Below, in pieces: positions 37,390 through 45,790 of a stretch of DNA of 64,000 nucleotides. The translations under genes were made by a program, and so were the position numbers. The first letter of the stretch is position 1, and each line of letters opens with the position of its first letter. The stretch is from Phycisphaerales bacterium. Lineage in GTDB: Bacteria > Planctomycetota > Phycisphaerae > Phycisphaerales > UBA1924. Below the pieces are notes generated by a model. The model saw only the letters and a list, made by a program, of their open reading frames with translations, was not told the DNA's origin and did not search any database. The stretch spans positions 647,915 to 711,914 of the forward strand of contig JAHDXL010000001.1 of assembly GCA_023382935.1 (NCBI GenBank), given 5' to 3'.

Positions 37390-38079
37390 GTGTCCGACCT
37401 ACCCGCTCACCGCCTGGAGCACCTTCCCGCGTACCGCTCGGTGCGTGCCTGGGCGCTACTGACGATCGTGACTGCCCTGGGGCTGCTGACCGACCTGGCC
37501 AGCAAGTCACTCGCCTTCGCGCACGTGGTCGGGCTGCCGGTAGGCATCGACCGCGATGCGGTCTTGGGCGCGCAGCGACTCGACCTGCTGATCCCCACCC
37601 ACAAGCCGGTGGTGGTGATCCCCAACCTGCTCGAACTCACGCTGGTCCTCAATCCCGGCGCGGTGTTTGGCGTCGGCGCCGGAAGACGCTGGTTCTTCGT
37701 CGGCTTCACCGTGCTCGCCCTCGCGTTCGCCACCTTGATCTTCGGGCTCTGGACGCGGGCACGCGACCAGTGGGCCCATGTGGCCATCGGGCTGATCGCG
37801 GCCGGCGGACTGGGCAATCTGTATGACCGCCTGCGATTCGCGTGTGTGCGCGACTTCATCCACCCACTGCCCGGGCTCAAACTTCCGTTCGGCATCAAGT
37901 GGCCCGGCGGCTCGGACGAGGTCTGGCCCTATGTCTCTAACGTCGCAGACCTCTACCTCATCATCGGCATCGCCATCCTGCTGCTGCTCAACTGGTCGCG
38001 CCCGAAGCACGCGACCAGTTCCGCACCGGCGCAGGGAGGGCGCACGAAGGAGGAACCCGGCTCACCACCTTCAGGCTGA
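37390..38079 (+). CDS. lspA: Lipoprotein signal peptidase (signal peptidase II)
   Basis: A 229-residue inner-membrane aspartyl protease that cuts lipoprotein signal peptides. It has four transmembrane segments. The active-site Asp residues are Asp155 in VRDFI and Asp187 in NVADLYL; GGLGNLYDRLRF precedes the first. Start is GTG 37390. The usual size is about 160-170, so extra sequence (about 60 residues) mainly lies in an N-terminal extension, a loop (PVGIDRDAVLGAQRLDLLIP) and a C-terminal tail. Its product would process the lipoproteins in this window. The end overlaps the convergent gene by 9 bases. Confidence 0.9.
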   Translation: MSDLPAHRLEHLPAYRSVRAWALLTIVTALGLLTDLASKSLAFAHVVGLPVGIDRDAVLGAQRLDLLIPTHKPVVVIPNLLELTLVLNPGAVFGVGAGRRWFFVGFTVLALAFATLIFGLWTRARDQWAHVAIGLIAAGGLGNLYDRLRFACVRDFIHPLPGLKLPFGIKWPGGSDEVWPYVSNVADLYLIIGIAILLLLNWSRPKHATSSAPAQGGRTKEEPGSPPSG

Positions 38080-39015
38080 CACGCCCATGGCCGCCCGCTG
38101 CCGGATCCCGTCGATCATCTCTCGAATTTCCGCCGCCATGCGCGTGTTGGGAAACTCGCGGATAATGCGGTCGCCGACGATCGCCGCCGTGGCCCACTGA
38201 CGATCTTGCACCGCCAGTTTGAACTGCACGCCCAGGTTTTCGCGGGCCCGCCCGATCACGCCGCGAGCGACCTCCCGATATGGCTCGGCCTCGGACTCGG
38301 TCAGGTAGTTGTCCAACTCCTTGAGCAGTTCCAGCGCTTCTTCCACGTCCCCGCTCTCCGACGCGGTGAGAAACCGCCGCTCCAGTTCGGCCTTGTACCG
38401 CTGCCGCGCCGTCTCCACACGGTGCCGAAGCCCTTCCACCCGAGGCGAGTCGGGGTAGAGCCGGCTGAGGCGGGCCGCCTCGGCGTTGGCCTCGGTCCAG
38501 CGCAACTGCACGATCAGGTTGTCCAGCGCGCGGATGCCCTCATCGACACGCCGTTCGACCATCTGGTACCGCGCCGTCTCGATCCGCGTGCGAAACTCCT
38601 CCGCGTCGCTGCGGTAGCCGAACCGCTCGGCCAGTTCCTTGACCAGCACCATCGCCGCATCCCAGTCCTCGACAGCGATGTCCTCCTCGATCGCCTTGCG
38701 CAGCAAGTCACGCTCGCGACGACGATTCAGCACACGCCGCGCATCGTCCGAGAGCGACTGCTCGTCGGCCAGGTGCCGCACCGCCCCCACCAGCGCGTTC
38801 ACCTCGCTCGAGGGGGGCCCCTGCCCAGCGCCGCGCGCCGCCAGGCGCACCCCGATCGGCAGGGTGCACAGCGACATTGCCAGCGCCAGCCCTGCGGTCA
38901 TGCTCATGGCCTCATGCGCGCGATTCAGCCCGACCGCCAGCGCGGCCCCGGAGCCGACGATGAGCACCACGTACAGCCCGATCGTCCAGTAAGGCAGAGT
39001 CCGTTCGCCCGACAT
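38071..39015 (-). CDS. Membrane-anchored helical-repeat protein of unknown function
   Basis: A 314-residue protein with two N-terminal transmembrane helices (WTIGLYVVLIVGSGAALAVGL and an Ala/Leu-rich second) and a long cytoplasmic-type helical region from about residue 80, with repeats such as WDAAMVLVKELAERFGYR and EEALELLKELDNYLTESEA, a TPR/alpha-solenoid layout. GGAGG precedes ATG 39015. I do not recognise the family; helical repeats imply a protein-binding scaffold. It overlaps the lspA 3' end by 9 bases. Confidence 0.6.
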   Translation of the reverse strand: MSGERTLPYWTIGLYVVLIVGSGAALAVGLNRAHEAMSMTAGLALAMSLCTLPIGVRLAARGAGQGPPSSEVNALVGAVRHLADEQSLSDDARRVLNRRRERDLLRKAIEEDIAVEDWDAAMVLVKELAERFGYRSDAEEFRTRIETARYQMVERRVDEGIRALDNLIVQLRWTEANAEAARLSRLYPDSPRVEGLRHRVETARQRYKAELERRFLTASESGDVEEALELLKELDNYLTESEAEPYREVARGVIGRARENLGVQFKLAVQDRQWATAAIVGDRIIREFPNTRMAAEIREMIDGIRQRAAMGVSA

Positions 39016-39029
39016 AGTGGCACCTCCGA

Positions 39030-39398
39030 TCAACTTCCGGGCACTGGGTCGCCGCAATTGCGCGTCACCGGCACGATGCACAGGAACCGCAGCGCCTCCT
39101 GCGCCGAGGCTCTGAACTGATGCTCCTGGTCGGCCGGCACGTAGATCACGTCGCCGCCACGGATCGCGCGGTACTGCCCTTCCAGCAGCACCTCGCCCTG
39201 CCCCGAGACGACGTACACCTCGTGTTCGTAGTCATGTGCGTGCCGGGGCGTGTTGCCTCCCGGTTCGATCTCGAACTGCCGCAGGGCGAAGTTGGGCGCC
39301 CCGTCCTCGCGCCCGACCATCACGGCCATGCTGGCGCCCTTCACCCCATCCATCTTCACCGGCGCACGCTTCGTCTCTTCGATGTTTCGGATCACCAT
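39030..39398 (-). CDS. Cupin-domain protein
   Basis: A 122-residue single-cupin protein. The two metal-binding motifs are visible: PRHAHDYEHEVYVVSGQGEV (His, His, Glu) and the second GDVIYVPADQEHQF (His). It belongs to the small-molecule or metal-binding cupin class; its substrate is unknown. Same strand as the helical-repeat gene, 14 bases upstream of it, so likely one transcript. Confidence 0.85.
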   Translation of the reverse strand: MVIRNIEETKRAPVKMDGVKGASMAVMVGREDGAPNFALRQFEIEPGGNTPRHAHDYEHEVYVVSGQGEVLLEGQYRAIRGGDVIYVPADQEHQFRASAQEALRFLCIVPVTRNCGDPVPGS

Positions 39399-39439
39399 GC
39401 CCCAGGCTCCTGTCTCTCCATTCTACCTACACTCCCGAC

Positions 39440-40090
39440 GTGCCCGAGTCGAGTGGCCAAGGTCCGATCATCGAGTGTTTCCCCCTCGGGGACTACCAGA
39501 CCAACTGCTATATCGTCCGATCCCAGGCGTCGTGCTGGGTCGCCGACGTCGGTTTTGAGCCCGAACTCCTGCTCGAACGTCTCGAAGAACTCGCTCTCCC
39601 GGTGGAAGCCATCGTGCTGACCCACTGCCACGTCGACCACATCGCCGGGCTCCACGAGGCCCGCAGCGCCCTGCCCAAGGTGCCCATCTGGGTCCATCAG
39701 GCCGAGGAACGCTGGCTCTCCGACCCGATGTTGAACCTCTCGGCCATGATGGGCCTGCGCGTCACCGGGCCCGCGCCCGCCCGATTGCTCAACGACGCCG
39801 ACACGCTCACTCTTGCCGGGCACGAGTGGAACGTGCTCCACACCCCAGGGCACTCGCCCGGCGGAATCTCCCTCTACCACGCCCCCTCCCGCCAGGCCCT
39901 GGTCGGCGACGCGCTGTTCAACGGCTCCATCGGGCGCACCGACTTCCCCGGATCCGACTTCCAGACCCTCGCCCGCTCCATCCGCACCCGGTTGTATACG
40001 CTGCCGGATGACACGCGCGTGTATCCGGGTCATGGCCCGTCCACCACCATCGGGCACGAGAAACGCACCAATCCGTTTGTCCGCCCGTGA
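39440..40090 (+). CDS. MBL-fold metallo-hydrolase (glyoxalase II-like)
   Basis: A 216-residue metallo-beta-lactamase-fold hydrolase. The zinc motif THCHVDHIAG is clear, with later HTPGHSPGGIS, VGDALF and YPGHGPST. The layout fits the glyoxalase-II/YcbL group of thioester or small ester hydrolases. GTG 39440 is the likely start; upstream codons do not match the family. Divergent from the cupin gene with 41 bases between. Confidence 0.9.
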   Translation: MPESSGQGPIIECFPLGDYQTNCYIVRSQASCWVADVGFEPELLLERLEELALPVEAIVLTHCHVDHIAGLHEARSALPKVPIWVHQAEERWLSDPMLNLSAMMGLRVTGPAPARLLNDADTLTLAGHEWNVLHTPGHSPGGISLYHAPSRQALVGDALFNGSIGRTDFPGSDFQTLARSIRTRLYTLPDDTRVYPGHGPSTTIGHEKRTNPFVRP

Positions 40091-40094
40091 ATGC

Positions 40095-40531
40095 TCAGCC
40101 GGCGCGGGGTCCATCGAGCGGCCGCAAGTCGCTGCGGAAACACTTGGGGGACATTGGCTGAAGAATCCTGAACAGCACGCAGAGGCCGCGCGCGCCGGCG
40201 CTGCGAATGCCGGTCTTGATGACGCGCTTGAACGTGCGGATGATCATGTCGTCCGCGGAACACGAGATCGCAGGCCATCAGGCAGGGCCGATCGTCATGC
40301 GCAGTGAAGCGGAACGTGTGAACCCATCGCCGGGTTGGGTCAAACTCGAGAATGTCGCCCACGACTCCGGCGTACTTGCCGTCGGGTGTGCGCATGCCCA
40401 GCATCGAGGTCAGCGCCAAGCCGCGACCACGCTTCTGCGAGTTGAACAAGCACGTGATGCGCGCCAGTCCGCGCGATTTCGCGAAAGACGGCGTCGATCG
40501 GGCCTTCGATCAAGACGCGGAACTTGAAGAG
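40095..40531 (-). pseudogene. Decayed SRPBCC/AHSA1-domain gene
   Basis: Three pieces of one SRPBCC (START-like) protein lie in different frames: RVLIEGPIDAVFREIART, then FNSQKRGRGL ... GVVGDILEFDPTRRWVHTFRF, and then a third frame with TFKRVIKTGIRSAGARGLC. A frameshift near 40460 and a deletion with frame change near 40257 separate them. In other bacteria such genes pair with an ArsR regulator, as here, so this is the inactive partner of the gene upstream. Confidence 0.75.
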
Positions 40532-40914
40532 TCGTCCGCACGACCGTCTGAACCCCGGCCATCTCGGGCAGGCTTCTGCTCCCTGTCGCCGGATTGTGAC
40601 CCCACGCGCGTCTTCTTGACCTCGTCTGGCCCGGCCGCCCAGGATGCGCTGTACTGGTCGGTCCACCGGTCGTAAATCAACCGGACCGGCATCGGGTTGA
40701 AGTACAGGCGTCGCTCGCGCCCCGCCCGCTCGGAGATGACCAGTTCAGCCGCTGCGAGCACGCGCAGGTGCTTGAGCACCATCACGCGCGAGCAGGCGAA
40801 GTGCGACGACAGCGCTTTGACGCTCAATCCGGGCGCCTGCACCAGCAGTTCGAGCATCCGCCGACGATCTCCGTGAGCCAGCGCGGCGAAGATGGCATCA
40901 AAGTCATGCACCAT
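40510..40914 (-). CDS. ArsR-family transcriptional regulator
   Basis: A 134-residue winged-helix regulator. Residues 1-95 are the family fold: IFAALAHGDRRRMLELLVQ, LSVKALSSHFACSRVMVLKHLRVL (recognition helix) and ISERAGRERRLYFNPMPVRLIYDRW. No classical metal-binding Cys pair of the arsenic type is seen, so the inducer is unclear. The tail after residue 100 (Ser/Asp/Arg-rich) overlaps the decayed SRPBCC gene and is probably altered. The start lies inside a perfect inverted repeat, the probable autoregulatory operator. Confidence 0.85.
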   Translation of the reverse strand: MVHDFDAIFAALAHGDRRRMLELLVQAPGLSVKALSSHFACSRVMVLKHLRVLAAAELVISERAGRERRLYFNPMPVRLIYDRWTDQYSASWAAGPDEVKKTRVGSQSGDREQKPARDGRGSDGRADDSSSSAS

Positions 40915-40936
40915 GAGTAACCTAAATGTTACTCAT
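40913..40936. promoter_or_regulatory. Palindromic operator of the ArsR gene
   Basis: Perfect 9-bp inverted repeat ATGAGTAAC-N6-GTTACTCAT that overlaps the start codon of the ArsR gene (start at 40914 on the minus strand). The position suits self-repression by the ArsR protein. Confidence 0.75.
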
Positions 40937-41087
40937 TGAACACGCGCTCCGTCAATCGTAATTGTGATGACCACATTGGGGCGTGGACCGAGAGCGTGTC
41001 TGAAAATGTGAACAATTTTGGCCAATTTATTGGTACAAACCCCAGAAATGACCTTGCTGGAAGGGGGCAATCGACTCGTTTGGGTGG

Positions 41088-41390
41088 TTGGCTTCCCGTG
41101 GGGTTGCATCACACTTCGACACCGGCAGCGGTCAGACGTTCCAGTTCTACGGGAACACGACGGCGTCGGCCGGTTCGGGCGACGTGTTCGTGGGCGGCAA
41201 CGTCGAACTCGACGACTTCGTCGCCGCCTCGTATTTCGGCACGGGCGGAAACTCGGCCATCTTCGACTTTGGTTCGGGAGCCACCTACACACTCAATGAC
41301 GCGGTCATCAAGGCGTGGATCGTCCCTGCTCCGTCGAGTGCGGCCCTGCTGGGCCTGAGCGCTCTGGCGGCCGGTCGTCGTCGTCGCTGA
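41088..41390 (+). pseudogene. C-terminal remnant of a PEP-CTERM-like protein
   Basis: A 100-residue reading (from TTG 41088) lacking a signal peptide. It has SGQTFQFYGNTTASAGSGDV and ends IVPAPSSAALLGLSALAA then RRRR, the PEP-CTERM-like tail seen elsewhere. A true gene would be about twice as long with a secretion signal, so the N-terminus appears lost. It is followed by an intact terminator. Confidence 0.65.
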
Positions 41391-41419
41391 ATCGGTCTGC
41401 GTCTCATGCCAAGCACAAG

Positions 41420-41446
41420 GGCCCGCCAAACGGCGGGCCTTTTTTT
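41420..41446 (+). terminator. Rho-independent terminator
   Basis: 8-bp stem GGCCCGCC / GGCGGGCC with an AAAC loop and seven T. It sits 30 bases after the PEP-CTERM remnant and shows that this was once transcribed as a gene. Confidence 0.9.
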
Positions 41447-41480
41447 CGTTGCACAGATGAGGGCTGGGGCTTGGGTGCGA

Positions 41481-41876
41481 TCACCGCGGCAACACCGACG
41501 CCAACTGTTCGCCCAGACCGGGCAAACCCAACTTCTCGCCTTCCTCGTCGATCACCTCGGCCACGGCTGCCTGCGCCTTCCTGAGCGCCTCATTGACCGC
41601 CGCCGCGATCATCGCGCTGGCCATCTGTCGCGTGTGGGCGTCACTTGACCCCAGCCCGGCGCCCAGCGAGGGCGACACCTCGATGGACAGCACTTCCATC
41701 TTGCCGCTGAGCACGGCCTTGACCAGCCCGCCCTCGCTCCTGCCCTCGATGCGGAGCGTGTCGAGCCGAGACTGGATGCGCTCACCCGCGGCCTTGATCT
41801 GATCGCGGTTCTTGAGCAGCCCGGCCACCGCACCCATCATCTTCAACTGATCGAACAACTCACCCTCACTTTCCAC
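41481..41876 (-). CDS. ybaB: YbaB/EbfC-family nucleoid-associated protein
   Basis: A small dimeric DNA-binding protein, commonly just downstream of dnaX as here. Sequence FDQLKMMGAVAGLLKN, then IEGRSEGGLVKAVLSGKMEV and ALRKAQAAVAEVIDEEG is family-like; the KMEVLSIEV strand is conserved. The start is uncertain: GTG 41876 (overlapping the dnaX stop), or TTG 41858, giving MFDQLKMMG as in most members. The reading to 41906 is too long. Confidence 0.85.
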   Translation of the reverse strand: MESEGELFDQLKMMGAVAGLLKNRDQIKAAGERIQSRLDTLRIEGRSEGGLVKAVLSGKMEVLSIEVSPSLGAGLGSSDAHTRQMASAMIAAAVNEALRKAQAAVAEVIDEEGEKLGLPGLGEQLASVLPR

Positions 41877-43529
41877 GCGGCTCGATGCGCTTGGGCGTCG
41901 CGCCAAACAAACTCGCGACTTCCTTCACCAGGGGATGCTCCAACTCCGCGTCAGCGCTCGCGCGGAGCATCGGCACTTCCACTTCAGGCCTGTCTCCTGG
42001 CTCCACCTCGACCCCATCGGCCAGGCGCAGCGACAGATCGCGAACGCCCACCACCTTTTCGAACACCGGCCGCAGTTCCCACAGGTGGGCTTCCACCATC
42101 GCCCGCTGCGAAGCCTCGACGTGCAACTCGAACTCGTCGCTGCCGACCTGCTCGATGCGCACCCGGGCCAGCAGCGTGCGAAGACGCGGCCCGCACACCG
42201 CCGCCAGGCGCTGAGCGAGCGGCTCGCTGCCTGCCGACGCCGAATGCTCTTCTTCCCGCGCGACCCGGTCAGCACCGCGCGAGCGAATTGGCTCGGGCGC
42301 CGCGGTGGGAACCCCGCCGACAGGCACGCGCGAAAAGACGCTCGATGCCGGAGGCTCTTCATCGGGCGGAGCCGACGAACCGCGGTCCGCCCTTACCGTT
42401 TTTTTACAGCAGTCCCCGAGCCGCCCGCCGAGCCGGCGGCCAGTGCGGCCGCGTCGGCAAATGTGTCCGACAACGCCAGCCTCACCAGCGCCGCTTCCAC
42501 CAGCGCCTTCGGCGCCGCAGACGTGCGCAGCATCCGCTGCACCGCGTCGCAGATCGCGATCATGTGGACGATGGCGGCGGCGTCAAACTTCTCGGCCCGA
42601 GCCGCCTCCTCTTCACGCATCTCCCCCGTCAGTTCGACCAGGCTGGTCTCAGGCCCACACGCCGAGAGCACCATCAGGTCGCGCAGCCGCTCGGTCAGCG
42701 ATTCAAGGAACAGGTCGGGCCCGGAACCCCGCCCGAGCAGTTCGTCCCCGGCCTTGAGCACGCCCGGCACATCGCCGCTGGCGATCGAGTCGATCAGCGC
42801 CCCCATCAGTTTGCGGTCGGGCAGTCCGAGCAGGTCCTCGAGCAGGGCGAGGGTGAGCCTCTTCTCGCCCGCCGCAATCACGCGATCAAGCAGACTCAGC
42901 GCATCGCGCATCGACCCGTTGCCCAGGCGCGCAATCTCATGCACCAGCGCAGGCTCGGCCGTGAGCCCTTCCTGCCTGATGACGCCCGAGAGATGCTCGG
43001 CGATCTTGGCCACCGGGATGTTGCGGAAGTCAAACCGCTGGCAGCGGCTCTGGATCGTCGCCGGCACCTTGTGCGCCTCCGTGGTGCACAGCACGAACTT
43101 GACGTGCTCCGGCGGTTCTTCCATGGTCTTGAGCAGCGCGTTGAACGCCGCCGTCGACAGCATGTGCACTTCGTCGATGATGTAGACCTTGTAGGGCCCG
43201 CGCATCGGCAGGTAGTTGGCGTTGGCAATCAGTTCGCGCGCGTGGTCAACGCCGGTGTTGCTGGCCGCGTCGATCTCGATCACGTCCGTGTCCTGCCCGC
43301 TCATGATCGCCCGGGCCACCTCGGGGTTGTCATCGGCGTGATTGAGCGCCTTGGCGAAGATGCGCGCGATCGAGGTCTTGCCCACTCCCCGCGTCCCGCA
43401 GAACAGGTACGCGTGCGCCACGCGGTCCTGGTCGATGGCCGCCTGGAGCGTGCGCGCAATCGCCTCCTGCCCGACGACCTCGCCGAAACTGGTGGAACGG
43501 TAACGACGTGCCAGAACCGTGTACGCCAT
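41866..43529 (-). CDS. dnaX: DNA polymerase III subunits tau/gamma, made by -1 frameshift
   Basis: The clamp-loader ATPase of the replisome. The zero frame (42393-43529) gives 378 residues ending VKKR and then TAA at 42393-42395: MAYTVLARRYRS, Walker A GTRGVGKTS and the DEVH box in VYIIDEVHMLS are intact. The -1 frame continues for 177 residues to 41866, with TVRADRGSSAPPDEEPP and a domain IV/V-like region (QRLAAVCGPRLRTLLARVRI). The switch is at an A7 run (42399-42405) in GTA-AAA-AAA. So full tau (about 554 residues) and a short gamma-like product (378) are both expected. Confidence 0.9.
42364..42405 (-). promoter_or_regulatory. dnaX -1 frameshift signal
   Basis: On the minus strand, the heptamer A-AAA-AAA (42399-42405) is followed by a 6-base spacer and a stem GGGCGGA / TCCGCCC (42386-42392 with 42364-42370) that could also pair inside. 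The in-frame stop is in the spacer. This is the standard layout of a -1 programmed frameshift element; transcriptional slippage on the A7 run is the alternative. Confidence 0.85.
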
Positions 43530-43558
43530 GCGGGGCGATTCTAGCGGGCACTCGGGCG

Positions 43559-44092
43559 CTAGCCGCCAAGTTCGATGACGATGGTCTTGCCGCCCCCCTT
43601 CGATTCGGCCGGGGCCCCGCCTGATTCCGGGACCGTCTGGTTCAAGGCCGTCACGCCAGTGCCGTTGACGGCGTTGTACAGGGCGATCGTCGCCGCCGCG
43701 TTGCCCAGGTCAGCCACGCGCACACGCACCTGCCCGTTGTCGCGATTGTACCAGTACGCAGCCTTGCCCCCGCCCACCACCTTGATCGTCGGCTCGGTCA
43801 CACCCGCCCCCCCGTTCACGGCCTGAACGCCTCGCGACGGGTTTCCCGCGTACGGGTTCGACGGGATGCGCCCCCCCAAGAACCAGTTGGGGTCAATCGT
43901 GCTCGGCCATTCGCCCATCAGCCCCTGATACTCGATCACCTTCTCCTGCATCGCGCGGACGGACGACGCGGCTGCCTGCACCTTCGACCCGGCGGCGAAT
44001 CCGCTCATGCGGGGCACGGCGATGGCCGCGATGACCCCGATGATCACCACCACCACCACCAACTCCAGCAAACTGAACGCGCGCACCATCAT
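43559..44092 (-). CDS. Prepilin-type protein (type II secretion/type IV pilin-like)
   Basis: A 177-residue protein that starts with a classic prepilin leader: RAFSLLELVVVVVIIGVIAAI, where cleavage would precede the Phe. The hydrophobic helix then polymerises. The C-terminal domain is Gly-rich (GGGKAAYWYNRDNGQVRVRVADL). ATG 44092 or 44089 or GTG 44086 all precede the leader. Such pseudopilins are numerous in Planctomycetes; no secretin or ATPase is nearby. Confidence 0.85.
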   Translation of the reverse strand: MMVRAFSLLELVVVVVIIGVIAAIAVPRMSGFAAGSKVQAAASSVRAMQEKVIEYQGLMGEWPSTIDPNWFLGGRIPSNPYAGNPSRGVQAVNGGAGVTEPTIKVVGGGKAAYWYNRDNGQVRVRVADLGNAAATIALYNAVNGTGVTALNQTVPESGGAPAESKGGGKTIVIELGG

Positions 44093-44413
44093 GCCGGCAC
44101 CCCCCAAATCATCGGGCCACCGACTCCTCGCCTGCACCACGGGAACCGATCGCACCACCTGCATGACCGTCACGCACCACGCAGGCGGCACATCCCGCCC
44201 CCGCCGCGGGCTCGATCGACCGAAAATCGTTGGACACGAGCCCCCACGCGGTTGACGGCCAGGACACCGGCGGCACCGGGCCATGTCCGCTTATGGCTGC
44301 TGCGGTCAAGCCCTGACCAGGTTCACGGCACAACCCGTGCACCGGGCCCGGCCGTCAACCGACGCGGGAGCACCCATGCTAGAACCGCCGCCCCCCCGGG
44401 TACACTCTCCGAT
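44093..44413. other. Intergenic region before the PIN-TRAM gene
   Basis: About 320 bases. It must contain the divergent promoters of the prepilin and PIN-TRAM genes. No clear operator, riboswitch or small gene seen. Confidence 0.4.
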
Positions 44414-45724
44414 ATGCCCCCCCAAGGCCCCCCTGATCTGCCCGCGCTCCCCGCCGCACGCGAAAGGCCGCACGCCGCGGAAACTCTCCCCCACGACCAC
44501 GGGCGCATCTTCCTCATCCGAATCATCCGCATCTGCTTCGTCGCCCTGTTTTTCACCGTCACCTTGCTCTCCATCGTCGGCGTGCAGTCCGATTCCAAGG
44601 AAGCCGAGATCCGATGGGCCATCGCCTATCCGGCCATCCTGCTCATGGCCGGTGCCGTTGCGGGCGTCGTGCTGCTCATCGACTACCTCACCCCCAAGAA
44701 GAAAATCTCCACCTTGTTCAGCATCCTGATCGGGATCCTGGGCGCGGTGGTTGCCTCGATCGCCCTGGGCTTCGTGATCGACCTGCTGCTGGAGACCTGG
44801 ATCATTGACCTGCACTCGCGTGAGGCCATCGCGCCGATCGTCGCCACCATCAAGGTTCTGCTGGGCATCACGCTGGCATATCTCTCGATCACCACGGTGC
44901 TGCAGACGCAGGACGACTTCCGCCTCGTCATCCCCTATGTCGAGTTTGCCAAGCAGATCCGCGGCATGAGGCCCATGCTGCTCGACTCCTCCGTGCTCAT
45001 CGACGGACGCATCCTCGACGTGTGCCAGACCGGATTCATCCAGGCCCCACTAGTCATCCCTCACTTCGTGGTCGCCGAATTGCAACTGCTGGCCGACTCC
45101 ACCGACAAACAGAAACGCTCGCGCGGCCGACGCGGGCTGGACTACATCTCCACCCTCCAGCGCTCGCCGGCCATTGACATCTCCATCGACGAGACCAGCG
45201 TACCCGGAAAGGCCGTCGACCAGATGCTCGTCGAACTCGCCCGGCAGATGCCCGCCATCGTGGTGACAACCGACACCGGTCTGGTGCGCGTGGCCGCCAT
45301 TCACGGCGTCGTCGCCGTCAACCTCAATGACCTGGCCATCGCCCTCAAGCCGGCCGTGATGACCGGGCAGGAACTCTCGATCAACGTCACTCGCCCGGGC
45401 GAGCAGCCCGGTCAGGGCGTTGGCTACCTCGACGACGGCACGATGGTCGTGGTCGAAGACGGCGCCGGCGCGGTTGGAAAGCAGGTCAGCGTCACCGTCA
45501 CCAGCACCTTGCAGACCAGCGCCGGGCGACTGGTCTTTGCCCGGCAGGACGAACGCAGGCACACTGAGCCGGCGCCGCAAGCCGGCACCCACGCAGATCA
45601 GCACGCCGCCGAACCGTCCCCCCAGTCGCATGATGAAATCGGCCAGCCGGAGGATCACAACCCCCTCCTGCCCCCGCGCGGCCCGCGCCAGCGGGGCGTC
45701 CGAGGCCGAAACCCGCGACGGTAA
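44414..45724 (+). CDS. Membrane-anchored PIN-TRAM domain protein (YacL-like)
   Basis: A 436-residue protein. About four transmembrane helices (residues about 30-165) precede a PIN domain (about 190-320), with LDSSVLIDGRILDV (the acidic active-site Asp residues), and RRGLDYI, VVTTDTGLVRVA. A TRAM-like end (about 325-390) has GVGYLDDGTMVVVEDG. The tail is polar and disordered. This is the YacL-type architecture of membrane-anchored putative ribonucleases. ATG 44414 chosen; longer reading has no family match. Confidence 0.87.
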   Translation: MPPQGPPDLPALPAARERPHAAETLPHDHGRIFLIRIIRICFVALFFTVTLLSIVGVQSDSKEAEIRWAIAYPAILLMAGAVAGVVLLIDYLTPKKKISTLFSILIGILGAVVASIALGFVIDLLLETWIIDLHSREAIAPIVATIKVLLGITLAYLSITTVLQTQDDFRLVIPYVEFAKQIRGMRPMLLDSSVLIDGRILDVCQTGFIQAPLVIPHFVVAELQLLADSTDKQKRSRGRRGLDYISTLQRSPAIDISIDETSVPGKAVDQMLVELARQMPAIVVTTDTGLVRVAAIHGVVAVNLNDLAIALKPAVMTGQELSINVTRPGEQPGQGVGYLDDGTMVVVEDGAGAVGKQVSVTVTSTLQTSAGRLVFARQDERRHTEPAPQAGTHADQHAAEPSPQSHDEIGQPEDHNPLLPPRGPRQRGVRGRNPRR

Positions 45725-45790
45725 GGCGGTACGCAGTGAGCCCAGAGTCCTCGCTCACCCCTGCGTACTAACCTTCACCGGAGGTGCTCC

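Noticed and set aside
42393..42399. dnaX could be a pseudogene broken by a frameshift
   Set aside because: The break sits exactly on an A7 slippery run followed by a stem at standard spacing, and both halves remain free of stops; programmed recoding is more likely.
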